A stretch of 43,878 nt of DNA from positions 1 through 43,878 of the forward strand of contig NZ_CALLVU010000113.1 of assembly GCF_938015485.1 (NCBI RefSeq), given 5' to 3'. This DNA comes from an uncultured Lachnoanaerobaculum sp. (GTDB lineage: Bacteria > Bacillota > Clostridia > Lachnospirales > Lachnospiraceae). The notes beneath the pieces were generated by a model that was not told the origin of the DNA, did no database searches, and saw only the letters and a list, made by a program, of their open reading frames with translations. How positions within the stretch are numbered: position 1 is the stretch's first letter; every line of letters starts with the position of its first letter. Shown one piece after another: positions 8,942-16,709 of this stretch. A program made the position numbers and the translations under genes.

Positions 8942-9181
8942 ATGGAAAAGATGTTTGAACTTATTGATCTGTTCGTTATGGCACAGGCGGTGAAACTTTA
9001 GGGTGCTCTTAAGGCGTTTAAGGAAGAAGAGCGCGGCGCATCAGATATGGTAGCGGTTATGGTACTTATAGTAATCATAATAGCACTGGCGGCTTTATTT
9101 AATCAGAAGCTTAAAGGAGCCGTTGAGAGTATATTTGCACAGTTAACATCATTTGTTGAAACACGTGGTGGAGGACAGTAA
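8942..9181 (+). pseudogene. flp: Flp-like major pilin gene interrupted by an in-frame TAG at codon 20
   Basis: A strong AGGAG at 8930-8934 precedes an ATG at 8942. The frame reads 19 codons, meets TAG at 8999-9001, then continues open in the same frame for 59 codons to TAA at 9179-9181. Past the TAG it encodes a charged K-E-E-E-R-G segment, a long hydrophobic stretch (V-A-V-M-V-L-I-V-I-I-I-A-L-A-A-L-F) and a short tail. This is the layout of a Flp/Flp1-like pilin, with predicted prepilin peptidase cleavage after the Gly of E-R-G. Residue +5 is Val rather than the usual Glu. No ATG, GTG or TTG lies in frame between the TAG and the cleavage site; the next ATG (9047) is beyond it. Position between tadC and a TadE-like gene fits the major pilin. 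It could be a recent nonsense mutation, a sequencing error or readthrough. Confidence 0.75.
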
Positions 9182-9204
9182 TCGTAAGTAACTAAGGAGG
9201 GGAT

Positions 9205-9891
9205 ATGCGTAGTGAGAACAATCGCGGGACATTGATGATAGAAGCTGCACTTATATATCCACTGTTTATCTTTACAATAATAGCAATGTTGGTACTTGGG
9301 CTTTTGAAGCTGGAACAAAGCCTTGTACAGTTCGGTACAACAAAGATTGCTTCACAGGCGGCCAGAGAAGCTGCATATCCGGGATATGAAGAGTATCTGG
9401 CACCTGCAAGCAGCGGAATTGATATAGATGTTATGAGCTTTCCGAATGCGTCAGGTGTTGACAACTATTATAAAGAGAGAAAACTGTATGCAGGTTTTTT
9501 CAGAAGTAAGGATGAGGTGGGAAACGGTTTTGAAAATAAACTGAATGAACTTTTGCAAAAATATACTATGGTCAGTGGTCTTACAGCAGATTCGGATATA
9601 GAAATCACAGGTATAATAACACCTACGGTCAAGGCCAATACAAAGTACGGAATTAAATTGCCTAAGGGACTTGCCAAAGCACTGAGCTTGGTGGGCGCAC
9701 CGGAAGAATTCACACTCAAAGAATCCGGCTACGCATTTTCCTCAAATGCAACAGAATTTGTAAGAGACATCGACCTTGGAGCGGATTTGATAGACTTCCT
9801 CTTGGAGAGATTCAATCTGAAGGAAAGGGTCGATGTCTATGTAAACAAGCTAAAGACATTAAGAGATAAACTGGGAGGGACAGGCAGGTGA
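9205..9891 (+). CDS. TadE-like pseudopilin
   Basis: This 228-residue minor pilin or pilus-associated protein has a single N-terminal membrane helix. The N-terminus carries a class III type signal: R-G followed by T-L-M-I-E and a hydrophobic stretch, so cleavage after Gly would place Glu at +5, the classic Flp/TadE feature. After the helix comes the family-typical A-S-Q-A-A-R-E-A-A-Y-P-G-Y segment. The rest is probably extracellular and includes an I-T-G-I-I-T-P-T-V strand region. The start at 9205 is fixed by AAGGAGG at 9194-9200. It follows the pilin gene directly and is processed, by inference, by the peptidase encoded at 16071-16700. Confidence 0.85.
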   Translation: MRSENNRGTLMIEAALIYPLFIFTIIAMLVLGLLKLEQSLVQFGTTKIASQAAREAAYPGYEEYLAPASSGIDIDVMSFPNASGVDNYYKERKLYAGFFRSKDEVGNGFENKLNELLQKYTMVSGLTADSDIEITGIITPTVKANTKYGIKLPKGLAKALSLVGAPEEFTLKESGYAFSSNATEFVRDIDLGADLIDFLLERFNLKERVDVYVNKLKTLRDKLGGTGR

Positions 9892-9895
9892 GTAT

Positions 9896-12800
9896 ATGAA
9901 AATATTTTATAATAAACATGGATCGTTGACTGTATTTATGTCCCTTATTTTGACGATAGTAATGATATTCACAACCGTTTTAATAGACGTGGGCAGAATA
10001 ATACTTGCAAGAAATATAGTTTCAGGTGCAGGAGATATGGCACTTAATGCGGGGCTGACATATTACAACTCGGTACTTCAGGATACATACGGACTCTTTG
10101 CCATTTCCAAGAATATGACGGAATTACATGATAATCTGGAAGTATATTTTGAGGCGACATTAAAAAGCAGCGGACTGCATGACCAAGGCTTGGTAAAAGA
10201 ACTTGTTGATATAGCTTTATCAGGAAGCGGAAGCGATGAGATTTCAGATATTATGAAAATGAAACTCGCCAACGGAGGTTTTGAAGTAAGCCAGGCGGCA
10301 GGTGCAAATCTTTCCAATGCAAATATTTTAAGGGCACAGGTACTTGACTATATGAAGTACAGAGCACCGGCGGTTATAGGATATGGATTTTTGGAGAAAA
10401 TGAATATTCTAAAATCATTGCCGGCTCAGCAAAAGGCGTTGGAAGATAAAAAAGATTATGAAAAAAAGCTAAAGGAGATACAAGATTTATGTATATCTAT
10501 ATATGAGCATTCAAGAAAGTATGAGGATCAACTTATAGACGGAAGATTTAAAACTCCTGAAGAAATAAAGACAAGTGTATTCGACTTAGGAGATGTCAAT
10601 TTTCCGTATGCCACAATGGATGCAGTCAGTTATGTACAAGTGAATAAGTTACCAAAGCTTGGTAGCGATGAGTATTGGTTTTATAACGACGGTAAACCGT
10701 TGGGTGGTAAGTTAAAGGATGATGTATCAGATTTTGAAAATGATATTAGTGGACTAAAATCAGATTTTTATTCAGTTACAAGTTCACTTGCACATAATCG
10801 TATACAGAATACACCAAGTGGAAATGCTTCTTTAGAGTATGATAGATTCAGTGATTATATAAAGTATTATAATGAGTATAAGGTAGATGTAAAAAGGTTT
10901 CATACAGTTAATGCCAGATACACATCATCAAAAAAAGAATATGAGGATGAAAAGTTGGCTACTGAAAATGAGATAAGTAGTTTGATTGCTGCCAGTGATG
11001 ATGAACATGACTATTCAAACAGAATATCGGAGCTGGAAAAGAAATCTAAAGATTTAACTGATGAGTGGAACAGAGTAGAAGGTTGGTATAATAAATCATT
11101 TAAAGGTGACTGGAGCAGGACAGGTGAAAATGAGGTTGTACCTGCTAATTATGGAAGTAGTGAATTATCAGATGAGCCATACGGACCAAACTTTAATATA
11201 AACAACCTAAGAGATAAATATTTGGCAGATTTAAGGAAGGATATAAATCTTCTTGCTATACCACAAATGAGGACAACAAGGGATTACTATGTTTGGTTTA
11301 GCAGTCTGAAATCTGAAGCTGAGACTATAAAGGAAAAGCTTATAAAATTGAAGTCTGAGTCTGAAGTATTAAAGGGTATTGCCGAAAACTGGAATATGCA
11401 TATCGGGGATATGGCGGAATCAGGTGTAAAAGTGGATATGCAACAGGACCATGATACTAAGACTACAGGAGTAGTAATAGGATATGTTGATGAAATGATA
11501 AAAATATTTCAAAGATCTATAGACTATTCATCAAAGGTTATGGCAAATCTGGAAGCCTTTGAATATGCAGGTATAAAACCTGCCACCTCAGAGGCAACTG
11601 ATGATGAATGGGTAGACGGTATAATATCCTATGTGGAAGGCTTAACAGGCAGCGACAATCTGACTACTAAAGAGGAAGTGGAGTCAAAGCAGAATGCATT
11701 ACATACACTTGGAGCCTATAGACCCGCTGAGAATCTGTTATTTATGGGATTTGAGCAAAATATTCCAAGTAAAATACCTAAAGTGGTAGAAAACGGTGAT
11801 AACGAAGGTGGTTTTAAGCTTGTAGATTCGGAGTATGAATATAAGGATCCGGCACTTAGAAACTTTCTGGGTGTTGAATGCTATGACAGTGAACAAAATG
11901 GCTCAAAGTACTATGTAGACCCGCTGTTTGCCTTTTTAGAAAGAAACAGTTCTGCAACTAAGCCTGAAGGAGATGCAGATGCTAAGAAAAAGCGAAAAGA
12001 GATGATCAACGGTACACATGTTGACAATAAGCCTGAGCCGGTGGAGATAAGTGATGTAAATATATCTGATGTAATGGCATCAAATGCGCAGGCTGCGCAG
12101 ATTATGGATGGAGCTACAGCAGAGGATCTCCAAAGTAGTGATGAGAATAATCTGGCAGATAATGCACTTGAAGCATCAGGTAAAGCTATTTCAGGATTTG
12201 ACAGGATAGGTGAGATATTGACAGGCGGAAGAGATAAGCTGTATCTGATGGCATATACCACTACTATGTTCAGTTGCTATACAACTAATAGAGAAGCAGG
12301 TGGAAATAAAGCTGAGAAGACTCTTTCAGGAGTACCTTTCAGTGAAAAAAACAATGAAGCCTACAGGGCGGAGCAGGAGTATATATTACTGGGAGACCCT
12401 AAACTGAAGAACAATGTAGAGGGAGTAAAGACAAGAATATTCGGAGTAAGGTTTTTGCTGAATGCGATATATGCCTATACAAGTGACAGTGCGTTAAAGA
12501 CAGAAGCACTCACAATGGCTATGACCATTGCAGGAGCTACGGGATTTCTTGTACCTATAGTACAAAACGTACTGCTGCTTGCAGCGGCACTTACTGAGAG
12601 TGTATTTGATGTCAACGATCTGGTAGACGGAAAGTCGGTTCCTCTTTATAAAAATCCAAAGGCATGGAGAACAAGATTTGAAAGGATTGGTCAGGCTGTT
12701 GCTGAGAGTGCAGCAAGTACATTGTATAAGAAGATGAATGAGTATACAGATGAGACTAAGGAAAGTTTTAATACTACATTAGATAATTATGTAGAAGATA

Positions 12801-13696
12801 TGGTAAATACAACTACAGGTTCTATTATAGCATCAATACAGGCACCTATACAGGAAAAGCTAATTTGGTGTATGACACAGGTGGGAGATGCAAGAGACGG
12901 ACTTGAAGATAGGCTGAAGAATTCTATTAAGGAATGCTTTGATAAGATGCAGGCTGATATGGAAGCAGAGGTGGCAACAGGTGGACTGGTAGCTAAGGCA
13001 AAACTTGAGGCATTTAAATCTATCAATAATAGTGAAAGTCAAGATAAGTTAGTACAGATGATTATGCAAACAACAGGTGTTACGAAGGATAATGTTGATG
13101 AAGTAACTAAGAATTTGAATAAAAGCATTGATGATTTTTTTAAAGAAAAAAATAAATCAATGAAAAGTGCTATAAATTCAATAATAGACAAAACTAAGCT
13201 TCAAGATAAACTAAAAACAGGTGTTGGAAATGCTTTAGATGCCGCAAACAGTAGCGCACAGGAAGCCATCAATAATAAGATAAATGAGTTCAACAAGGAG
13301 TTTGAAGGTGCAGGCGGGGATGCAATGACTATTGGCGAAGGTAAGGACAAGCTTGAGTTGAACGGTTTTGATAAGACTAAGGCATCTACATTTAATATGA
13401 GCTATAAGGACTATTTGATGGTATTCCTTGCGATACAGTACTTGATAGATGAAAAGGGTGTTATATGCAGAATGGGAAATCTTATACAGACCAATGCAAG
13501 TAAGGAAGGTTCGCTCTACTATGCGGGAGAAGATTTTTCTATGCAGAATGCTTCAGTACTGTTACAGGTAAAAGCCGAAGCACAGATACAGCCTGTATTT
13601 TTGCAAATACCAAAGGTCAATAACAATAATGAAAAATTTATTGTGGATGGTAAATTTGGCTATCCGATAGATTATAAGGGAGTACTTGGATATTAA
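9896..13696 (+). CDS. Giant DUF5702-like Tad-associated membrane protein
   Basis: The 1266-residue protein begins with a pilin-like N-terminus, H-G-S-L-T-V-F-M-S-L-I-L, leading into one membrane helix (about 9-30). It continues with V-G-R-I-I-L-A-R-N-I-V-S-G-A-G-D, the opening seen in DUF5702 proteins of Firmicutes Tad loci. Position +5 after the Gly is Phe, not Glu, so normal pilin processing is uncertain. Long charged, coiled-coil-like stretches follow (about 180-220, 330-410 and 460-510). A hydrophobic region lies near 865-905, then more helical repeats rich in Lys/Glu/Asn (about 950-1140). It starts four bases after the TadE-like gene. The central part is visibly more AT-rich than the ends. 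The role is unknown; a tip, anchor or scaffold of the pilus is a guess. Confidence 0.75.
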   Translation: MKIFYNKHGSLTVFMSLILTIVMIFTTVLIDVGRIILARNIVSGAGDMALNAGLTYYNSVLQDTYGLFAISKNMTELHDNLEVYFEATLKSSGLHDQGLVKELVDIALSGSGSDEISDIMKMKLANGGFEVSQAAGANLSNANILRAQVLDYMKYRAPAVIGYGFLEKMNILKSLPAQQKALEDKKDYEKKLKEIQDLCISIYEHSRKYEDQLIDGRFKTPEEIKTSVFDLGDVNFPYATMDAVSYVQVNKLPKLGSDEYWFYNDGKPLGGKLKDDVSDFENDISGLKSDFYSVTSSLAHNRIQNTPSGNASLEYDRFSDYIKYYNEYKVDVKRFHTVNARYTSSKKEYEDEKLATENEISSLIAASDDEHDYSNRISELEKKSKDLTDEWNRVEGWYNKSFKGDWSRTGENEVVPANYGSSELSDEPYGPNFNINNLRDKYLADLRKDINLLAIPQMRTTRDYYVWFSSLKSEAETIKEKLIKLKSESEVLKGIAENWNMHIGDMAESGVKVDMQQDHDTKTTGVVIGYVDEMIKIFQRSIDYSSKVMANLEAFEYAGIKPATSEATDDEWVDGIISYVEGLTGSDNLTTKEEVESKQNALHTLGAYRPAENLLFMGFEQNIPSKIPKVVENGDNEGGFKLVDSEYEYKDPALRNFLGVECYDSEQNGSKYYVDPLFAFLERNSSATKPEGDADAKKKRKEMINGTHVDNKPEPVEISDVNISDVMASNAQAAQIMDGATAEDLQSSDENNLADNALEASGKAISGFDRIGEILTGGRDKLYLMAYTTTMFSCYTTNREAGGNKAEKTLSGVPFSEKNNEAYRAEQEYILLGDPKLKNNVEGVKTRIFGVRFLLNAIYAYTSDSALKTEALTMAMTIAGATGFLVPIVQNVLLLAAALTESVFDVNDLVDGKSVPLYKNPKAWRTRFERIGQAVAESAASTLYKKMNEYTDETKESFNTTLDNYVEDMVNTTTGSIIASIQAPIQEKLIWCMTQVGDARDGLEDRLKNSIKECFDKMQADMEAEVATGGLVAKAKLEAFKSINNSESQDKLVQMIMQTTGVTKDNVDEVTKNLNKSIDDFFKEKNKSMKSAINSIIDKTKLQDKLKTGVGNALDAANSSAQEAINNKINEFNKEFEGAGGDAMTIGEGKDKLELNGFDKTKASTFNMSYKDYLMVFLAIQYLIDEKGVICRMGNLIQTNASKEGSLYYAGEDFSMQNASVLLQVKAEAQIQPVFLQIPKVNNNNEKFIVDGKFGYPIDYKGVLGY

Positions 13697-13706
13697 GGAG
13701 AAATAT

Positions 13707-14558
13707 ATGAAAAATATAAAAATACTGATGATAATGGGTTTATTAGGATTGGTAACTGTGATAGGTAGTGGATGTAGTAAGGCTAATGCTGAAACAGAAG
13801 GTAACAGTGTAACTAATGAAAGTATATCAACGGAAAGTAAGAGTGAGAAGGCTGAGAGTACGCCGGTGAGTAAGAAAAAAACAAAAAGGTCGGATTTTAA
13901 ACAAGAGGCAACATTGGGTACTATCGGTATGATAGATTTGGATGAAGACAGTTCGTTTCCTCAGGCAGGATTTATTGAAACAGATGATCTTGTACTAGGT
14001 TTTGATGAAAATAAAGGAGAACTTGCATCTTGTTTTTTCCAAAATGTTTGTGTCAGTCAATATGATGCAGAAAATATTTGGCATGTAGAATACAGTGAAG
14101 ATCTTGATAAAATCCCATCAGAAATGAAAGGATTGAGTAGCATATGGGATTCATTTTTAAATGATGGAAGAATGTATAATATGCACGGTGAACAGAAGTA
14201 TGAAGTTATAGTAGATAATACAGAAAAGGTTAGTTATGGAGGAAGAGATTTTATAAGAGAAGAGGGACATATAGATGTCACGAGGAAAGATCCGAACTAT
14301 ACTTATGATCCTGAGTGGGTAAAGACTAAATATATAGCTTATTATTTCTTTAGTCCAAAAGATGCCGGAGCCAGTGCAGTAGATAATACAGCAGGATTTG
14401 GTATGGGAATGGCTGTATGGGGAGTTAGACCTGTAGATATGTCAAATGAAGAGGAGGCAAAGAATATGGAAGAAAACTATGAGAAGCTAAAGAAGTCGGC
14501 AGAATCCTCAATGTCAGGTCTTACAAGTTTTCAAGAGTATTGGAAGCTTGAAGATTAA
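13707..14558 (+). CDS. Predicted lipoprotein within the Tad locus, function unknown
   Basis: An upstream TTG at 13686 is in frame, but AAGGAG at 13695-13700 precedes the ATG at 13707, which gives a clean lipoprotein signal peptide (283 residues). It has a hydrophobic core and lipobox G-S-G-C with Cys23, then a low-complexity Ser/Thr/Glu/Lys tether to about residue 65. The remaining 220 residues form a soluble, acidic extracellular domain that I do not recognise. The gene lies between the DUF5702-like gene and a second TadE-like gene and is immediately followed by a decayed copy of its own 5' end. Surface exposure is predicted. A link to the pilus is inferred from position only. Confidence 0.8.
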   Translation: MKNIKILMIMGLLGLVTVIGSGCSKANAETEGNSVTNESISTESKSEKAESTPVSKKKTKRSDFKQEATLGTIGMIDLDEDSSFPQAGFIETDDLVLGFDENKGELASCFFQNVCVSQYDAENIWHVEYSEDLDKIPSEMKGLSSIWDSFLNDGRMYNMHGEQKYEVIVDNTEKVSYGGRDFIREEGHIDVTRKDPNYTYDPEWVKTKYIAYYFFSPKDAGASAVDNTAGFGMGMAVWGVRPVDMSNEEEAKNMEENYEKLKKSAESSMSGLTSFQEYWKLED

Positions 14559-14566
14559 ACTCTATT

Positions 14567-14721
14567 AAGGAGAATATATAAAAACACTGATGATAATGGG
14601 TTTATTAGGATTGACAAAAGTGATAGGTAGCGGATGTAGTAAGGCTAATGCCGGTACTGAAAACAGTATAAATAGTGAAAGTACTACAAATAAAGAAGAC
14701 TACCGGAAGCTTGGAAAGTAG
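14567..14721 (+). pseudogene. Decayed, start-less copy of the preceding lipoprotein gene
   Basis: This stretch repeats the ribosome binding site and first ~40 codons of the lipoprotein gene at 13707: AAGGAG, the signal-peptide core M-G-L-L-G-L, the lipobox G-S-G-C-S-K-A-N-A and a Ser/Thr/Asn-rich tether. About ten bases that include the original ATG are missing. The frame open from an ATG at 14590 is 17 bases from the ribosome binding site and ends at TAG 14719-14721 after 43 codons. Its last codons (D-Y-R-K-L) resemble the end of the intact gene (E-Y-W-K-L). This suggests a tandem duplicate that lost its middle and its start codon. Confidence 0.8.
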
Positions 14722-14746
14722 TGCGTTAAAGAAGGAGAGCAAAGTT

Positions 14747-16060
14747 ATGGCTAAGGATAAGCAGGAAGGTTTTATTACGGTGGAAGCCAGTCTTATATTG
14801 ATGATTTTTATTGCGGTGTATATGGCACTTCTTAGTATGTTGAATGTGTATAGAGCATATACAAGCATACAAAACGCTATAGACCAGTCGGCAAAACAAA
14901 TATCCGAATACTCATATATAGCCAAGAAGCTGGGAGTACACAATATAGGACAGACTGCTTCAAACGATGCCGGAGAGTTTAGCGATAAGACAAAAAAGAT
15001 GTTGAATACAATACAGGTATTTTTCAATGCCAGTGCGAACGGCCTTGAAAATGCTACAGATGTATCCAACAACATATTGGATGAAAGCTCACAGGCATAT
15101 CCGGAAGACATAATGGCTCAAATGGAAAATGTGGGAAAGAGTGCACAGGAAATATATGATTCCGGACAGGCGATGTACACATCGGTTACAGACTACTTCT
15201 CAGATGAAAAAGCAATATTCAACGGAATATTGGCGGTTATAAAAGACGGAGCATATGATGCGGTGAAGCTGGCGGTAGCGATGCCGATAAGCAGAGCCGT
15301 TACAAACAAGTACCTCGCCGGGTTTCCCAAAGGATACTTTGAAAGTCTCGGGGTACAGGGCGGAAAAAACGGAATAAATTACTGGGGATCAAGCTTTTTT
15401 CTCGATATGCAAAGTATCGAGATATGCGCCTCATATAAAATGAGGATCCCCCTGCCGTTTGTAGATAAATTTGATTTAAGACTGAAGAATACGGCTTCAA
15501 CAAGGGCGTGGATAGGCGACGGAAGCTTTAACGAACCGAATGAGGCGGGAGGAAATGTGGCAGGTGCGGCATTGGAAGACGGTGCGGAAGAAAAACCGGG
15601 CGAAGAGGACAATTTTGATAATATTACTCCGGTAGTACCTGCGAGCAACAAGTTGAATATCCCTGCATCGGTGTGGGATAAGAATACCAAAGAGCGCGGT
15701 GAAGAGATAAGCAACTATGACAATACGGTAGTTAAAAGAAATTTGGATTCAAACGAATTCAAGGATATAAGTATTTTCAATGAAAGTGAGAAATATATTG
15801 CAAGAACTCACAGTATGGATACCGATATGATTGAATATCAGGACGGAAGCAAGTTCTTAAGGGCAATAAAAAAAGATATGAAAAGGCTTGAGGGCTTCAG
15901 TAAACAGGGAAATATCACACCGGATAAATACAATAAAAAATATTATTATCTGGTGTTAAAGAATAAAGAACTTAGTGTAGATCAGCAAAAGGCTATAGTA
16001 GCCGCAACTGAATACGCAAGCAGAAACGGAATAGTGCTGAAACTATATACGACAGAATAG
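14747..16060 (+). CDS. TadE-like pilus protein with a C-terminal extension
   Basis: The start is the ATG at 14747 behind AAGGAG (14732-14737), giving 437 residues. The N-terminus has the class III signal E-G followed by F-I-T-V-E and a hydrophobic helix, so Glu is at +5 after cleavage. A membrane-proximal helical region and a central domain follow, with R-I-P-L-P-F and a T-R-A-W-I-G segment near 240-260 as in TadE-like proteins. A Gly/Glu/Pro-rich linker (about 262-300) leads to a basic C-terminal module of about 135 residues ending in A-T-E-Y-A-S-R-N-G-I-V-L-K-L-Y. I do not recognise this last module; it could be an adhesin, a structural cap or an effector-like domain. The peptidase gene starts 10 bases later. 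Confidence 0.8.
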   Translation: MAKDKQEGFITVEASLILMIFIAVYMALLSMLNVYRAYTSIQNAIDQSAKQISEYSYIAKKLGVHNIGQTASNDAGEFSDKTKKMLNTIQVFFNASANGLENATDVSNNILDESSQAYPEDIMAQMENVGKSAQEIYDSGQAMYTSVTDYFSDEKAIFNGILAVIKDGAYDAVKLAVAMPISRAVTNKYLAGFPKGYFESLGVQGGKNGINYWGSSFFLDMQSIEICASYKMRIPLPFVDKFDLRLKNTASTRAWIGDGSFNEPNEAGGNVAGAALEDGAEEKPGEEDNFDNITPVVPASNKLNIPASVWDKNTKERGEEISNYDNTVVKRNLDSNEFKDISIFNESEKYIARTHSMDTDMIEYQDGSKFLRAIKKDMKRLEGFSKQGNITPDKYNKKYYYLVLKNKELSVDQQKAIVAATEYASRNGIVLKLYTTE

Positions 16061-16070
16061 GAGATGGGCG

Positions 16071-16700
16071 ATGGTGAACTTAGTTTTTTGCATAGCATTT
16101 ATGCTGACTGCGTATATTATTACAATATTTATATATAAAAAAAGATATAATACGAACAATCTGAAACAAAATATAATGTTATTTGTAATTTATCTTTCGG
16201 TAGGTATAGCGATAGGAGTTTTATATAAAATATATGCATTTGATATTCTTAAAACTTTTAAAGCATTAGCGATAATTTCTATAACTTTTATAACGGCAGG
16301 AATTGACTACAGAGAGAAGATAATACCGAATGAAGCGGTTGTATGCATTATAGCCGTCGCCTGTGTGATGATGATAATAAATGCTTTTACAAACAGTGTG
16401 GAAGCATTGGCAATATTTATAGACTCTCTTGTTGCAATGCTTATAGGAGTTGTGTTGTTTGCGGCAAGCAAGGCGATAAGCAAAAACGGAGTCGGAATGG
16501 GAGATATAAAGCTTGTAGGAGCACTGGGTCTGTACCTTAGAACATATGCACTTATGGGAGTACTTTTAGTGGCACTTGTATCCATTGCGATATACGGATT
16601 GATAAAAGTAATTTCAAAGAAGGCCTGTGTAAAAGATGAGATACCTTTCGGACCGTTTGTGGCTTTCGGAGTGACGGCTTGTATGATATTGGGATTTTAG
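16071..16700 (+). CDS. tadV: Prepilin peptidase, A24 family (TadV/CpaA-like)
   Basis: This membrane aspartic protease would cleave the class III leader peptides of Flp and the TadE-like proteins after Gly. The 209-residue protein has six or more membrane segments. Both catalytic aspartates are present: D79 in G-I-D-Y-R-E-K-I-I-P-N and D145 in G-M-G-D-I-K-L-V-G. It lacks the N-terminal methyltransferase domain of larger PilD enzymes, as TadV/CpaA proteins do. The start at 16071 follows GGAGATGG. It lies inside the Tad operon between a TadE-like gene and a WG-repeat gene, so its substrates are probably encoded in the same transcript. Confidence 0.92.
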   Translation: MVNLVFCIAFMLTAYIITIFIYKKRYNTNNLKQNIMLFVIYLSVGIAIGVLYKIYAFDILKTFKALAIISITFITAGIDYREKIIPNEAVVCIIAVACVMMIINAFTNSVEALAIFIDSLVAMLIGVVLFAASKAISKNGVGMGDIKLVGALGLYLRTYALMGVLLVALVSIAIYGLIKVISKKACVKDEIPFGPFVAFGVTACMILGF

Positions 16701-16709
16701 GAGCGATAT

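Noticed and set aside
8999..9001. TAG as a reassigned sense codon (for example pyrrolysine)
   Set aside because: TAG is an ordinary terminal stop of many genes here (for example at 2535, 5571, 16060, 16700, 18002, 19068, 21219 and 30150), and no pyl genes or methylamine methyltransferases are in the window. Global reassignment is therefore not supported.
13686..13706. TTG at 13686 as start of the Tad-locus lipoprotein
   Set aside because: It lies inside the end of the preceding gene and lacks its own ribosome binding site, whereas AAGGAG at 13695-13700 clearly serves the ATG at 13707.
14747..16060. Second TadE-like protein as a confirmed polymorphic toxin
   Set aside because: The C-terminal module is unlike any toxin motif I can name with confidence, and no immunity gene follows. 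I kept it only as an open question.
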